A stretch of 64,000 nucleotides of DNA from Mycobacterium celatum (GTDB lineage: Bacteria > Actinomycetota > Actinomycetes > Mycobacteriales > Mycobacteriaceae), in contig NZ_LQOM01000025.1 in the NCBI RefSeq assembly GCF_002101595.1, positions 248,001 through 312,000 of the forward strand. The letters are read 5' to 3'. Both the position numbers and the translations under genes were made by a program. The notes under the pieces were generated by a model. It worked only from the letters and a program-made list of their open reading frames with translations. It did no database searches and was not told the DNA's origin. Positions 28,902 to 37,121 of the stretch are shown piece after piece; position 1 is the stretch's first letter; each line of letters starts with the position of its first letter.

Positions 28902-29279
28902 TCAGTACGGCGGCTCCAACCTGGTGAACATCGGAAAATGGCGCACATTGGTCGTGAGCAGTTCGGCGTCGATGACGATTGCGGTGGCCGCGATCAAGTA
29001 ATCAACGGCACCGATACCGCTGTGGCTTTGTCGGTAGCGACGGGCAAGCCCTCCGGCAACGCGGGCGATTTCCTCGGTTACTGCGGCCCAACGCAGGGCG
29101 GAGCAGAACTCCTCGAGCGCATCGAGCTCTTTATCGCGTACGCCTGCAAGGAGCTCGAATCGGACCAATTCGCTGGCCACTAAGTCTTCGCCGCTCTCGA
29201 TGACCGTCGCGAGAAAGCCGACAGCGGCCGGCTCGCCGCGCAAGTGGTCGACAGCGATCGTGGTGTCGAGCAGCTTCAC
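28902..29279 (-). CDS. vapC: VapC toxin, PIN-domain ribonuclease (second module)
   Basis: 125 residues. PIN-domain residues: [12 protein letters not shown] (D5), the Glu in RFELLAGV, and [13 protein letters not shown] with [10 protein letters not shown] at the end. Different in sequence from the VapC at 26455. It overlaps the antitoxin gene by 4 bp (ATGA), the normal coupling in this family. Confidence 0.93.
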   Translation of the reverse strand: MKLLDTTIAVDHLRGEPAAVGFLATVIESGEDLVASELVRFELLAGVRDKELDALEEFCSALRWAAVTEEIARVAGGLARRYRQSHSGIGAVDYLIAATAIVIDAELLTTNVRHFPMFTRLEPPY

Positions 29280-29548
29280 GCCAGGCCGAGCCGGTTTAGG
29301 CGTTCGTTGAGGTCGCCGCGAACCGCGTCGACGTACTCGGAGCCGGTGAAGTCGCGTCTACGCCAGCTGCCGGCACTTCGCTTCAGCGCCGCCATCCGGT
29401 CTTCTTTGCTTCCGCTGCTGTAAGTGGCGCGAATTGCCCGACGAATGAGTTCGGCCCGCGATGCACCGCTTGCTTTGGCGGCGCGATCGAGAAGCTCGAT
29501 CTCCTCATCCGTAAGGGTGATTTGCGTGCGCACGACATCACCATACAT
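29276..29548 (-). CDS. vapB: Ribbon-helix-helix VapB antitoxin (second module)
   Basis: 90 residues. The N-terminal RHH/CopG DNA-binding unit is clear ([33 protein letters not shown]); the C-terminal part ([26 protein letters not shown]) is the toxin-neutralising tail. ATG 29548 lies inside an 18-bp palindrome, and TATACA is about 8 bases upstream, which suggests a leaderless, autorepressed transcript. A GTG five codons further in is an alternative start. Confidence 0.92.
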   Translation of the reverse strand: MYGDVVRTQITLTDEEIELLDRAAKASGASRAELIRRAIRATYSSGSKEDRMAALKRSAGSWRRRDFTGSEYVDAVRGDLNERLNRLGLA

Positions 29549-29560
29549 CTAGTGATGTAT
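29543..29560. promoter_or_regulatory. Palindrome over the start of the second vapBC
   Basis: ATACATC (29543-29549) and GATGTAT (29554-29560) are perfect 7-bp arms around TAGT. The site covers both the presumed -10 (TATACA, read leftward) and the ATG at 29548, so binding of the RHH antitoxin would block initiation directly. Confidence 0.65.
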
Positions 29561-29691
29561 AACCGCCTCGGGCGCGACACGGCCGGAGCACACCGACGCC
29601 GCTCGGCCCTGGACTACGGTATGCAGCGGTAGCTCCGCCCGCCCATCTCGTCCGCGGCGCGGTGCCACGTTTGCTTGGAGGGATTCAACCT

Positions 29692-30456
29692 ATGCGCTTC
29701 TTCAGCATCGTCGTGCTCGTCGCGGCCACCGCCATCTTCGGCTCTGCCGGTATTGCCGAGGCTGCCCCGAAGGACTACTGCGCCGACCTCAAGGGCGCCA
29801 ATACCGGCCGTACGTGTGAGATCCAGCTGTCCGACCCCAGGTACAACGTCGACATCAGCATCCCGCTGGACTATCCCGATCAGAAGTCGGTCGCCGAATA
29901 CGTATCCCAGACGCGCGACGGATTCCTCAACACGGCCAAGTCGGGCGCGCCCAGCGATACACCCTATGAGCTGACGATGAAGCCGACGGAATACAACTCG
30001 GCGATTCCCCCGCGCGGCACGCAGGCCGTCGTGTTCAAGGTGTACCAAAACGTCGGCGGCCCGAAGACGACGTGGAAGGCGTTCAACTGGGACCAGACCT
30101 ATCGCAAGGCGATCACCTACACGGCCGCTTCGGACGACAAAGAACACACGCCGTTGTGGCGGGTGGACGATCCGCTAAAGACCGTCGGGCCGATCGTCCA
30201 GGCCGAACTGCAGAAGCAGCAGGCACCGCCTGCCGCGCCGCCGGCGCAACCGGGACAGCCGGCGGCCGCGACGCCCACGCCGCCGCCCTTGCCGATCGCA
30301 CCGGGCGCGCTGTACAACCCGGACAACTACCAGAATTTCGCGGTGGTCAACGACGGGGTGTACTTCTTCTTCGATCAGGGCGCACTGCTGCCCGCCTCGG
30401 CCGGAGCCTTGCAGGTGCTTGTGCCTCGATCGGCGATCGACCCGATGCTCGCATAA
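29692..30456 (+). CDS. Secreted MPT64-like (DUF3298-type) protein
   Basis: 254 residues from ATG 29692, with GGAGG upstream (TTGGAGGGATTCAACCT). A Sec signal peptide (MRFFSIVVLVAATAIFGSAGIAEA) is cut near AEAAPK. The body (YCADLKGANTGRTCEIQLSD, DYPDQKSVAEYVSQTRDGFLN) resembles the MPT64/MPB64 family of exported mycobacterial proteins; a Pro/Ala-rich stretch near residue 190 is followed by a conserved-looking C-terminus (NFAVVNDGVYFFFDQG). MPT64 is an immunodominant secreted antigen; the role of the homologues is unsettled. Confidence 0.82.
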   Translation: MRFFSIVVLVAATAIFGSAGIAEAAPKDYCADLKGANTGRTCEIQLSDPRYNVDISIPLDYPDQKSVAEYVSQTRDGFLNTAKSGAPSDTPYELTMKPTEYNSAIPPRGTQAVVFKVYQNVGGPKTTWKAFNWDQTYRKAITYTAASDDKEHTPLWRVDDPLKTVGPIVQAELQKQQAPPAAPPAQPGQPAAATPTPPPLPIAPGALYNPDNYQNFAVVNDGVYFFFDQGALLPASAGALQVLVPRSAIDPMLA

Positions 30457-30488
30457 AACCTGGTTTCGCGGCCGGACACGACGGAGAC

Positions 30489-30536
30489 GTTCGACAAAAT
30501 GTCTCGTTCGGACAAAATAGCCAAAACGGCTAGAAT
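30489..30536 (+). promoter_or_regulatory. Phd-zeta promoter with direct and inverted repeats
   Basis: Two direct copies of GTTCG(G)ACAAAAT at 30489-30500 and 30506-30518 are followed by the inverted repeat TAGCC-AAAAC-GGCTA at 30518-30532, which merges with a TAGAAT -10 box (30531-30536). The AAGGAGGGG ribosome binding site is 20 bp further on. This arrangement suits autoregulation by the Phd-like antitoxin. Confidence 0.55.
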
Positions 30537-30569
30537 AGTGTGGTGTCGATAACGAAGGAGGGGAGCGCC

Positions 30570-30926
30570 ATGTCCACGGTCTCCTTCCGCAACCACGACG
30601 GCAAGCTGGTCGATGTACCCACGGTGGCCGCCAGTCGCTTCAAAAACGAGTTCGGCGCGGTATTCGAACAGGCTGCCGTCAACGGTGCCGTGGTGATCAC
30701 CAAGCACGACACTCCCCGGGCCGTACTGCTGTCGTATGCCGAATTCGAGGCTCTGACAGCATCGGCCACGCCTGCGCTCGACGATCTCACTGAGCGCTTC
30801 GACAAGCTGCTGGCCACCATGCAGACACCGAAAGCGAAGGCCGGAGTCGCTGCGGCCTTCGATGCCACGCCGGAGGAACTGGGCGCCGCCGCGGTGAGGG
30901 CGGCGCGCACCGCGCAGCCACGGTGA
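30570..30926 (+). CDS. Phd/YefM-type antitoxin
   Basis: 118 residues from ATG 30570, with AAGGAGGGG six bases upstream. The N-terminal Phd fold shows the pattern TVAASRFKNEFGAVFEQA followed by GAVVITKHDTPRAVLLSYAEFEAL. The C-terminal about 50 residues (DLTERFDKLLATMQTPKAKAGVAAAFDATPEELG) are longer than in most Phd proteins and probably bind the toxin. The kinase gene follows 13 bp later. Confidence 0.88.
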   Translation: MSTVSFRNHDGKLVDVPTVAASRFKNEFGAVFEQAAVNGAVVITKHDTPRAVLLSYAEFEALTASATPALDDLTERFDKLLATMQTPKAKAGVAAAFDATPEELGAAAVRAARTAQPR

Positions 30927-30939
30927 GCCCGCGCGGCCG

Positions 30940-31581
30940 ATGGCTCGAAAAACAACGAGGCCCGCGCAGGTACACGTGCTGGCAGGGGTCAATGGCGCCG
31001 GCAAAAGCAGCATCGTCGGCGCGACGATCCGCGATAAGGGCGGTGAGTACTACAACCCTGACGAGGCGGCACGCGAGATCATGGCGGCCAATCCCGGACT
31101 TGGCCAGACCGAGGCTAATGCGGCGGCATGGCAACAGGGTCGAAAGCTCTTGCAGTGCGCGATTGATCAAGGCCTCGACTTCATCTTTGAGACCACCCTC
31201 GGCGGCAACACGATCCCGCGACTACTCGCCGAGGCCGCCAAGCGTGGTGCCGAGGTCCACATCCTCTACGTAGGGCTCGGCAGCGCCGAAGCCCACATCG
31301 AGCGGGTGCGACAACGGGTCCGCGCCGGCGGGCACGACATTCCCGAAGCCGACATCCGCCGTCGCTGCCGCCACAGCCTGATCAACCTGGTGACATTGCT
31401 ACCCGAACTGACTGAGCTACGGGTGTACGACAACTCAGCGAACGCTGATCCCGCGGCCGGGCAGGCACCGCAGCCGGTCTTGGTGCTGCACATGGAACGC
31501 GGCCGCATCGTCGGGCCGTCCGATTTAACGTCCACGCCGGCTTGGGCCAAGCCCATCGTCGCGGCCGCGCTAGATGAGTAA
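30940..31581 (+). CDS. Zeta-toxin-like P-loop kinase
   Basis: 213 residues from ATG 30940. Walker A GVNGAGKSS (K22), then YYNPDEAAREIM and FIFETTLGGNTIPRLL (substrate-side motif), and the Arg-rich lid RVRQRVRAGGHDIPEADIRRRCRHSL, all as in zeta toxins. Classical zeta phosphorylates UDP-N-acetylglucosamine and poisons cell-wall synthesis. The partner here is Phd-like, not epsilon, so this is one of the non-classical zeta modules. Toxicity is inferred. Confidence 0.85.
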   Translation: MARKTTRPAQVHVLAGVNGAGKSSIVGATIRDKGGEYYNPDEAAREIMAANPGLGQTEANAAAWQQGRKLLQCAIDQGLDFIFETTLGGNTIPRLLAEAAKRGAEVHILYVGLGSAEAHIERVRQRVRAGGHDIPEADIRRRCRHSLINLVTLLPELTELRVYDNSANADPAAGQAPQPVLVLHMERGRIVGPSDLTSTPAWAKPIVAAALDE

Positions 31582-31700
31582 TTCCCAATTGTCCGTCCGG
31601 TGTGCACTGACTGCGGCAAGCGTCGAGCGTGCCCGCCGGCAGTGCACATTCGACCTGGCAGCGGCGTGTCCCGGCGTGTCGGCTTGTGACGGATGTGGTG

Positions 31701-31746
31701 GGAGGGCATCGATGGACGTTTGTGACGACGAACCTCGATGCCCTCC
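31701..31746. repeat. 12-bp perfect inverted repeat at the IS fragment
   Basis: GGAGGGCATCGA (31701-31712) and TCGATGCCCTCC (31735-31746) flank 22 bp that include the GTG start of the transposase fragment. It may be a hairpin that limits transposase expression, or part of the IS end. No similar copy is seen elsewhere in the window. Confidence 0.7.
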
Positions 31747-31887
31747 TTACCGAACTGTATGTGACCATCGACGATCATGTGCTCGGACCCGCGCGGCGTG
31801 GTCCGGGACGGCCCAAGCGGCTCACCGACGCCGAGTTGTGGTGTGTTTGGCCGTGGCGCAAGTGCTGCTGGGATCGCGCAGGAGGTA
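31722..31887 (+). mobile_element. N-terminal fragment of an IS982-like transposase, frameshifted
   Basis: Translation from GTG 31722 gives VTTNLDALLTELYVTIDDH, then a Gly/Arg/Pro-rich turn and RLTDAEL, the start of IS982-family transposases as I recall them. After an apparent one-base insertion near 31845 the sequence continues in another frame with CLAVAQVLLGS. It stops at about 31887, so roughly 50 of about 300 residues remain and there is no catalytic triad. The fragment abuts the cut end of the pre-ATP-grasp gene. Confidence 0.7.
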
Positions 31888-32166
31888 ATTGCACACATCC
31901 TCCATGGAGTCGAAATCCATGCGGTTGCGCCGCCGCGGCACGAACACCCGCGGATGTTCGCCTTCGAAGGAGTCAAAGTACGTGAGGTAGAAGAAGTTTC
32001 GTATCCAGCGGTCGATGCCGAGCAGGTTGAACGGCGTCGGCGAGATGAAATACAGCGGCACGGTGTTGGTGTGAAAGAACGCACGGACGTCCGAGATGCC
32101 GTTGAGCGTGCGGCGTGGCTCGGACTCAGGCCCGCTGGTGCGTATGTCCATGCCACAAGTGTGCAC
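31888..32166 (-). pseudogene. Pre-ATP-grasp / biotin-carboxylase-like gene, N-terminal fragment
   Basis: About 93 codons of a real protein remain (FFHTNTVPLYFISPTPFNLL, then RNFFYLTYFDSFEGEHPRVFVP and EDVCNYLLRD), the usual N-terminus of mycobacterial pre-ATP-grasp proteins of about 450-500 residues. The frame then runs into the IS fragment and stops at 31822. The ATP-grasp domain is not found in the window. It follows the peptidase-E-like gene by 15 bp, the normal pairing as I recall, so an operon was truncated. Confidence 0.7.
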
Positions 32167-32181
32167 GGCCGAACCGGCCGG

Positions 32182-32871
32182 TTACGCGTCTTCGGCGTAC
32201 AACAGCGAATGCGTGACGCCGGTGCCGTCGAAACGGAATTCGTGTGCGGGCCGCCGTAGCGGCTCGATGGTGATATCCGGGTGCACGACGACGCCGCCGC
32301 CGGAGGGCAATCCGAGTCCGGTGGCCCCGCCCTCCAGCGACTGGATGGTGCGTGCCAGCCGTGCCCACTCGGATCGCTCGTCGTGCGTGTCGATGACCAC
32401 CGGCGCAAGATTGAACACATCAAGCAGCTCGGATTTCTCGACGATTCCATACCGCCCGAGTTGGACCGCGCCGGCCGAAATACCCACCAGCAACGCCCCT
32501 TGGGCATACCGCTGCCGGATCACGTTCTTCATGCCGGTCTTTTCGAACGTATTCCAGCCCCTGCGCACATCGCCGCCTGCCAGCACGATCAGCTCGGCAC
32601 GCTCCAGGAAGGCGCGGTCATCGGGGCCGAACGACGAAGCGATCATGCGACGGTCGGTGATTCCAATCGGTTCGATCGCCGCCTCGAAGATCTCGTAGAA
32701 CTCGGGACGGTCGCCGTTGCAGGCGCCGATGTAGGCCGCGCTAAACGCTGTGTCCCAAGCAAATCCGTCGAGCGCTGCATCCAGGAGCAGCCGGTCCTGC
32801 CGCTTCCAGAACAGCAGCTGGCTGTCCGCCAGCAGATAGAGCGGTTGAAGTTGCGGCGCCGTCCCAGTCAC
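32182..32871 (-). CDS. Peptidase-E-like (S51) protein
   Basis: 229 residues from GTG 32871; the open frame upstream overlaps the next gene. The nucleophile elbow GISAGAVQLG places Ser 132, and LIVLAGGDVRRGWNTFE is the typical preceding strand-turn of the class-I glutamine-amidotransferase-like S51/cyanophycinase group. Substrate unknown; in this context it may act with the ATP-grasp enzyme whose gene is now broken. Gap of 14 bp from the secreted-protein gene upstream. Confidence 0.78.
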   Translation of the reverse strand: MTGTAPQLQPLYLLADSQLLFWKRQDRLLLDAALDGFAWDTAFSAAYIGACNGDRPEFYEIFEAAIEPIGITDRRMIASSFGPDDRAFLERAELIVLAGGDVRRGWNTFEKTGMKNVIRQRYAQGALLVGISAGAVQLGRYGIVEKSELLDVFNLAPVVIDTHDERSEWARLARTIQSLEGGATGLGLPSGGGVVVHPDITIEPLRRPAHEFRFDGTGVTHSLLYAEDA

Positions 32872-32885
32872 CGCGGCGCGGCCGC

Positions 32886-33143
32886 CTAACCCCCTCCGTA
32901 GGTGGGTCCCTTTACGCCGTCGCGGTACGTAACGCATTGGCCTGCGGTGCAACACGTCTCGATCAGAACCGGGGCGGCACCCCAGTGCGGTTGCACCTCC
33001 TGCGACGTGTAGTCGCCACCGGCGCCACGACAATTGTCCTCAACGTCCGTGACTGCGCCGGCAAGTGGCGCACCCCAGATCATCACCGCAACCGGGATTG
33101 CGAACACCGCCGCGCGCATCGCGTTCGATACAAGATGCTTCAT
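32886..33143 (-). CDS. Small secreted Cys-rich protein
   Basis: 85 residues with a clear signal peptide (AAVFAIPVAVMIWGAPLAGA). The mature part has five Cys (DNCRGAGGDY, IETCCTAGQCVTY), which suggests disulfides outside the cell. No known family recognised. It could be the first gene of the run with the peptidase-E-like gene (14 bp). Confidence 0.7.
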   Translation of the reverse strand: MKHLVSNAMRAAVFAIPVAVMIWGAPLAGAVTDVEDNCRGAGGDYTSQEVQPHWGAAPVLIETCCTAGQCVTYRDGVKGPTYGGG

Positions 33144-33250
33144 GATCCTCCATCACTCGGCGTAGTACCGAGGCCATTCCTTCAAGTCGTTGCTCTCGCG
33201 GAGTCGAGAGCGCCAGTTTACCGGTCCCGGACCGCGCCAGGACGGCGTCG

Positions 33251-33637
33251 CTACAACTCGCCCAGGTCGTCGGGCACGTCGACGGCGTACTCCCGCAGCA
33301 CCTCCAGCGGCACCGCCTCCAAGGTGCGTTCGTGAGTGGAGGCCAGCACGACCGGGGCGGCGTAGCCGTCGTGGTGGGCCCGAAGCCAGTTCAACGCGGT
33401 GACACACCAACGGTCGCCGGGCGTGAGGCCGGGGAAGCGGTACTCGGGCCGCGGCGTCACCAGGTCGTTGCCGATCGAGCGCTGGTGCTCCAGGAACTCG
33501 GCGGTCACCACCGCGCAGATGGTGTGCAGGCCGATGTCCTCGGGCCCCGTCGCGCAGCAGCCGTCGCGGTAGAACCCGGTGAGCGGCTCGGTGCCGCACT
33601 CTTCCAGCGGGCCGCCCAGCACGTTGCGCTCAAGCAT
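33251..33637 (-). CDS. DUF2237 family protein
   Basis: 128 residues. MLERNVLGGPLEECGTEPLT and GFYRDGCCATGPEDIGLHTI are hallmarks of DUF2237, with LTPGDRWCVTALNWL toward the C-terminus; several conserved Cys could bind metal. ATG 33637 is two bases after the stop of the aldo/keto reductase gene (TGACGATG), so it is translated by coupling. Function unknown. Confidence 0.85.
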   Translation of the reverse strand: MLERNVLGGPLEECGTEPLTGFYRDGCCATGPEDIGLHTICAVVTAEFLEHQRSIGNDLVTPRPEYRFPGLTPGDRWCVTALNWLRAHHDGYAAPVVLASTHERTLEAVPLEVLREYAVDVPDDLGEL

Positions 33638-33639
33638 CG

Positions 33640-34611
33640 TCAGCGGCGAAGAAGCTTCTCGCGGACGGTGTCGGTGACGAAGCGCCCCATCGAGACCGGC
33701 CGGAACGCGCGGGCCGCGTCGGTCAGCGCGTCGCGGGAATCCGCGGGCAGCTCGATGTCGGCGGCGGCGACGTTGAACTCGAGCTGCTCGACGCTGGACG
33801 CCCCGGGAATGGCGACCACGCCGGGCAAGCTGACCAGCCAGGCCAGCGCCACCTGCGCTGGCTTGGCGTCGACGTCGGCGGCGACGGCGCGCAGCGTCTG
33901 CAGCAGCGGTTCGATGCGGCGGAGATTCTCGGCGCCGAAAAACGGGTTGATCGCCCGGACGCCGCCGGGCCGGTTGTCGACGCCGTACTTGCCACCCAGA
34001 AGTCCTTGCGCCAGTGGGCTGTACGCAATGATGATGCGGTTCTCGCGCTCGGCGAACGGCACCAGGTTGTCCAGCGCGCGGGGGTACGCGAGTGAGAAGT
34101 GCACCTGGTTGCTGATCACCGGCCGACCGAGCGCGGCGTCGGCCTTCTGCCATCGCGCAAGCGAGTAGTTGGACACGCCGGCCGCGCCGATCGCGCCGCT
34201 GTCGAGCAGATCGCGCATCCCGGGCATGATCACCGAATCGGGGACCACCGGGTTGGGTTGGTGGACCTGGTAGAGCGGGATGCGGTCGAGCTGCAGCCGG
34301 CGCGCGCTGGCACGCTCGCGCTGCTTGACCACCGGGGGCAGCGGCGCGACCGGCATGATCTTGCTGGCCACCGCCACCTCGGCGCGCTTGTCGCCGAGCG
34401 CTTCGCCGAGGATTCGTTCGCTCTTGCCGAATCCGTACACCTCAGCGGTGTCGAACAGCGTGACTCCCAAGGAAAGTGCACGCTGCACGATCTCGCGCGC
34501 GGCACCCGAGGCGTATTGGTCCCCGTAGCCCCACTCCCGCGAGCCGAACTGCCAGGTGCCCAGCCCGATCCGGCTGACTTTTCCGATTCCCTCGACGTCC
34601 AGATATTTCAT
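33640..34611 (-). CDS. Aldo/keto reductase (Rv2298-like)
   Basis: 323 residues from ATG 34611, the length I recall for Rv2298. The catalytic tetrad region is visible: TLFDTAEVYGFGKSERILGEAL (Asp, Tyr), VASKIMPV (Lys) and LYQVHQPNP (His). NADPH-binding residues lie in GASSVEQLEFN near the C-terminus. It reduces carbonyls; substrate unknown. The gene is divergent from the SDR gene with a 73-bp gap. Confidence 0.92.
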   Translation of the reverse strand: MKYLDVEGIGKVSRIGLGTWQFGSREWGYGDQYASGAAREIVQRALSLGVTLFDTAEVYGFGKSERILGEALGDKRAEVAVASKIMPVAPLPPVVKQRERASARRLQLDRIPLYQVHQPNPVVPDSVIMPGMRDLLDSGAIGAAGVSNYSLARWQKADAALGRPVISNQVHFSLAYPRALDNLVPFAERENRIIIAYSPLAQGLLGGKYGVDNRPGGVRAINPFFGAENLRRIEPLLQTLRAVAADVDAKPAQVALAWLVSLPGVVAIPGASSVEQLEFNVAAADIELPADSRDALTDAARAFRPVSMGRFVTDTVREKLLRR

Positions 34612-34684
34612 ATCGCTCACGGTACTGACACCCACCGCGATCTGTACGCTGTGCCTGCAGCAGGCGTTACAAGAGAGGGCGAAT

Positions 34685-35452
34685 ATGTCAAGGACAGTTG
34701 TGGTCGGCGCCTCGAGCGGGCTCGGGCGTTGCATCGGCGTCGGTCTTGCGCAGCGAGGCGCTCGGGTCGCGCTTCTCGCCCGCCGTCGCGAGCGCATCGA
34801 GGCCGCAGCCAAGGAGGCGGGGCCCGGCGCAACCGCCATCGAATGCGACGTCACCGACGAGGCGTCGTGCCGGGCGGCAATCAGCCAAGCCGCCGACGCG
34901 CTCGGCGGCATCGACCACCTGGTGTACACGCCCGCCGTCGGGCCGCTGGTCCGCATGGTCGACACCGACGCGGCCACCTGGCGGCGCGTGTTCGACACCA
35001 ACGTCATCGGCGCGGCGCTGGCGACCGCGGCGGCGATGCCGCATCTGAGCGCCTCCGCCGGCAAAGCGGTCTACCTCTCGTCCGACGCCGGCACCTTCGG
35101 GCCGCCGTGGCCGGGCCTCGGCGCGTACGGCGTCAGCAAGGCGGCGCTGGAACGACTCGTGGAAGCCTGGCGGGCCGAACACCCAGACATCGGCTTCACC
35201 TGTCTGATCGTGGGCGAGTGCGCGGGCGGTGAAGGTGACGCGCAAACCGGAATGAACGTGGGCTGGGATCCCGAACTCGCCAAACAGGCTGTGCCGCTGT
35301 GGTTGTCGCGCGGCTGTATGCCGGGCAAATTAATGCCCGTCGAAGACCTCATCGAAGTGGTGCACACGATCCTGCGCACCGATGCGGCCACGTCGATGCC
35401 GCTCGTGGTCGCCCGGGGCGGGCCCGCCGGCGCGCCGGTCTTTGGCGTTTAG
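34685..35452 (+). CDS. Short-chain dehydrogenase/reductase
   Basis: 255 residues from ATG 34685. Nucleotide-binding VVVGASSGLGRCIG, Asn in FDTNVIGAAL, Ser in AVYLSSDAGTFG and catalytic Tyr/Lys in AYGVSKAALERL make a complete SDR. It heads a plus-strand run: SRPBCC (20-bp gap), flavin monooxygenase-like (8 bp) and NAGGN-synthetase-like (23 bp). This suggests oxidation of a small lipid or steroid-like compound; substrate unknown. Confidence 0.9.
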   Translation: MSRTVVVGASSGLGRCIGVGLAQRGARVALLARRRERIEAAAKEAGPGATAIECDVTDEASCRAAISQAADALGGIDHLVYTPAVGPLVRMVDTDAATWRRVFDTNVIGAALATAAAMPHLSASAGKAVYLSSDAGTFGPPWPGLGAYGVSKAALERLVEAWRAEHPDIGFTCLIVGECAGGEGDAQTGMNVGWDPELAKQAVPLWLSRGCMPGKLMPVEDLIEVVHTILRTDAATSMPLVVARGGPAGAPVFGV

Positions 35453-35473
35453 CATGACGACACGGGAGGTCTC

Positions 35474-35908
35474 ATGGTCGAGCTTCACATCGAACGCACA
35501 ATTGCCGCACCTGCTGAACGGGTCTTCGACTGGCTGGCCGACCCGGCCAGTCTGACCGCCGCTCCGCCAGTCTTTAGAGCCCGTTGGGAGCCCGGCACGA
35601 CCGGCCCCGGCGAGGGCGCGGTGCGGCGGGTGATCGGGCTGGGCACCTGGTTTCGCGAAGAGATCACGGCGTACGACCCGCCGCGCAGCTACTCCTACCT
35701 CATCCTCCGATCGTTTCCGCCGTTCGAGCACGAGGGCGGCACACTGACGTTCACCCCGCGCGGCGACGGCACGCACGTCGACTGGGTCACCCGCTACACC
35801 CATCCGGCGTACTTCGGCGGCAGTCTGATGGAGCCGGTCAGCTCCCGGCTGCTCCGCTCGAGCTTCAACGCGATCCTGGCCGGCGCCGCCAAAGCACTGG
35901 AAGGCTAG
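35474..35908 (+). CDS. SRPBCC / START-like ligand-binding protein
   Basis: 144 residues. The N-terminal strand HIERTIAAPAERVFDWLADP and the C-terminal helix SSRLLRSSFNAILAGAAKAL are the usual ends of the SRPBCC helix-grip fold, which holds a hydrophobic ligand. No catalytic residues are evident. Close spacing with the SDR and the flavin protein suggests that it binds their substrate or product. Confidence 0.82.
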   Translation: MVELHIERTIAAPAERVFDWLADPASLTAAPPVFRARWEPGTTGPGEGAVRRVIGLGTWFREEITAYDPPRSYSYLILRSFPPFEHEGGTLTFTPRGDGTHVDWVTRYTHPAYFGGSLMEPVSSRLLRSSFNAILAGAAKALEG

Positions 35909-35916
35909 CGACCCTG

Positions 35917-37098
35917 GTGACGTCGACAGCGAGTACTCAGCTCGTCGCGTTGGCCCGGGGCATGCGGGAGCTCGTGCGCGCCGAGGCCGCCGAATCGGAG
36001 CGCCAGCGCACCCTGACCGCCCCGATTGTCGAGGGGATGTGGGCCAGCGGGCTGCTGTCGGCGTTCAATCCCGTCGCGGCCGGCGGCGTCGAACCGTCGT
36101 TTGCCGAGATGATCGAGACCTGGATCGAAATGGCTTGGCAGGACGGGTCGTTCGGCTGGGTCGGCATCGCGAACCTGCCGTCGACGTTCGCCGCGGCGTG
36201 CTACCTGCCCGACGAAGGTTTTGCCGAGGTGTTCACGGCCCACGACAACCGCGTCACGCTGGGCGGCCAGTTCTTCCCGAACGGGCAGGGGATTGCGGTC
36301 GACGGCGGTTACCGGTTGAGTGGATCGTGGAATTTCGGTTCGGGTGTCGGGCATTCGCAATACGTTGCCGCCGGGTTCTTGCCGCTCGACGACGGCGAAA
36401 TGCGCTGGGTCAGCGACGGTGTTCCCGACATGCAGGTGGCCGTCGTTGCGCGGGAAGACATCTCGCTCGGCGACGGCTGGTATGTCCAGGGGCTCAAGGG
36501 AACCGGATCCTACGACTACAGCGCCGACGACGTGTTCGTGCCGGAAAGCCGGACGTTCCCGCTGTTTCGCCGGGAGCCGTACCGCGGCTCGTCGCCGGCC
36601 ACCCGCATGGGGCTGATGGCGGTGACCGCCGCCGGTCACGCGTCGTGGGCGCTCGGGGTCGCCAAGAGCATGCTCGACGACGTCACCGAACTGGCGGCCA
36701 CCAAATATCGAATGAGCGACATGGGGGAGTCGCTGGCCAGCCGCCCGACATTCCAGAAAGGCCTCGCCCAGCACGTCGCGGCATGGCGCGCCGCCCGCTT
36801 GCTGGTCCTCGACGCGTTCGGCACGGCCGAGGCCGCCGTCGCCTCCGGTGCAGACCTGACCCCGACCTTGCGGGCCGACATGCGGGTGGCCGCCGTGCAC
36901 GCCACCGACACCGCCCGAAGCTGCGCGGAGTGGGCGCATCTGGCGGCCGGCACCACCGCGATCCGCGAAGGCAGCCGCTTCGAACGGGCATTCCGCGACA
37001 TGTACACCGGAACTCAGCATGCCTTCATCAGCGAAAAGGTCGCCATCGACGTCGCGCGGATCTGGCTCGGCATCATCGACGACCAGTTCGGACTCTGA
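35917..37098 (+). CDS. Acyl-CoA-dehydrogenase-fold flavin monooxygenase-like protein
   Basis: 393 residues from GTG 35917, 8 bp after the SRPBCC stop; the frame upstream is a shadow. The fold is that of HsaA/DszC-type flavin-dependent oxygenases: SFGWVGIANLPSTFAAACY, GYRLSGSWNFGSGVGHSQYV and a helical C-terminus ending IWLGIIDDQFGL. The acyl-CoA dehydrogenase catalytic Glu is not evident. It would use reduced flavin from a separate reductase, none of which is adjacent. Confidence 0.8.
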   Translation: MTSTASTQLVALARGMRELVRAEAAESERQRTLTAPIVEGMWASGLLSAFNPVAAGGVEPSFAEMIETWIEMAWQDGSFGWVGIANLPSTFAAACYLPDEGFAEVFTAHDNRVTLGGQFFPNGQGIAVDGGYRLSGSWNFGSGVGHSQYVAAGFLPLDDGEMRWVSDGVPDMQVAVVAREDISLGDGWYVQGLKGTGSYDYSADDVFVPESRTFPLFRREPYRGSSPATRMGLMAVTAAGHASWALGVAKSMLDDVTELAATKYRMSDMGESLASRPTFQKGLAQHVAAWRAARLLVLDAFGTAEAAVASGADLTPTLRADMRVAAVHATDTARSCAEWAHLAAGTTAIREGSRFERAFRDMYTGTQHAFISEKVAIDVARIWLGIIDDQFGL

Positions 37099-37121
37099 GC
37101 GAAGTGGGTAGACAAGGCGAC

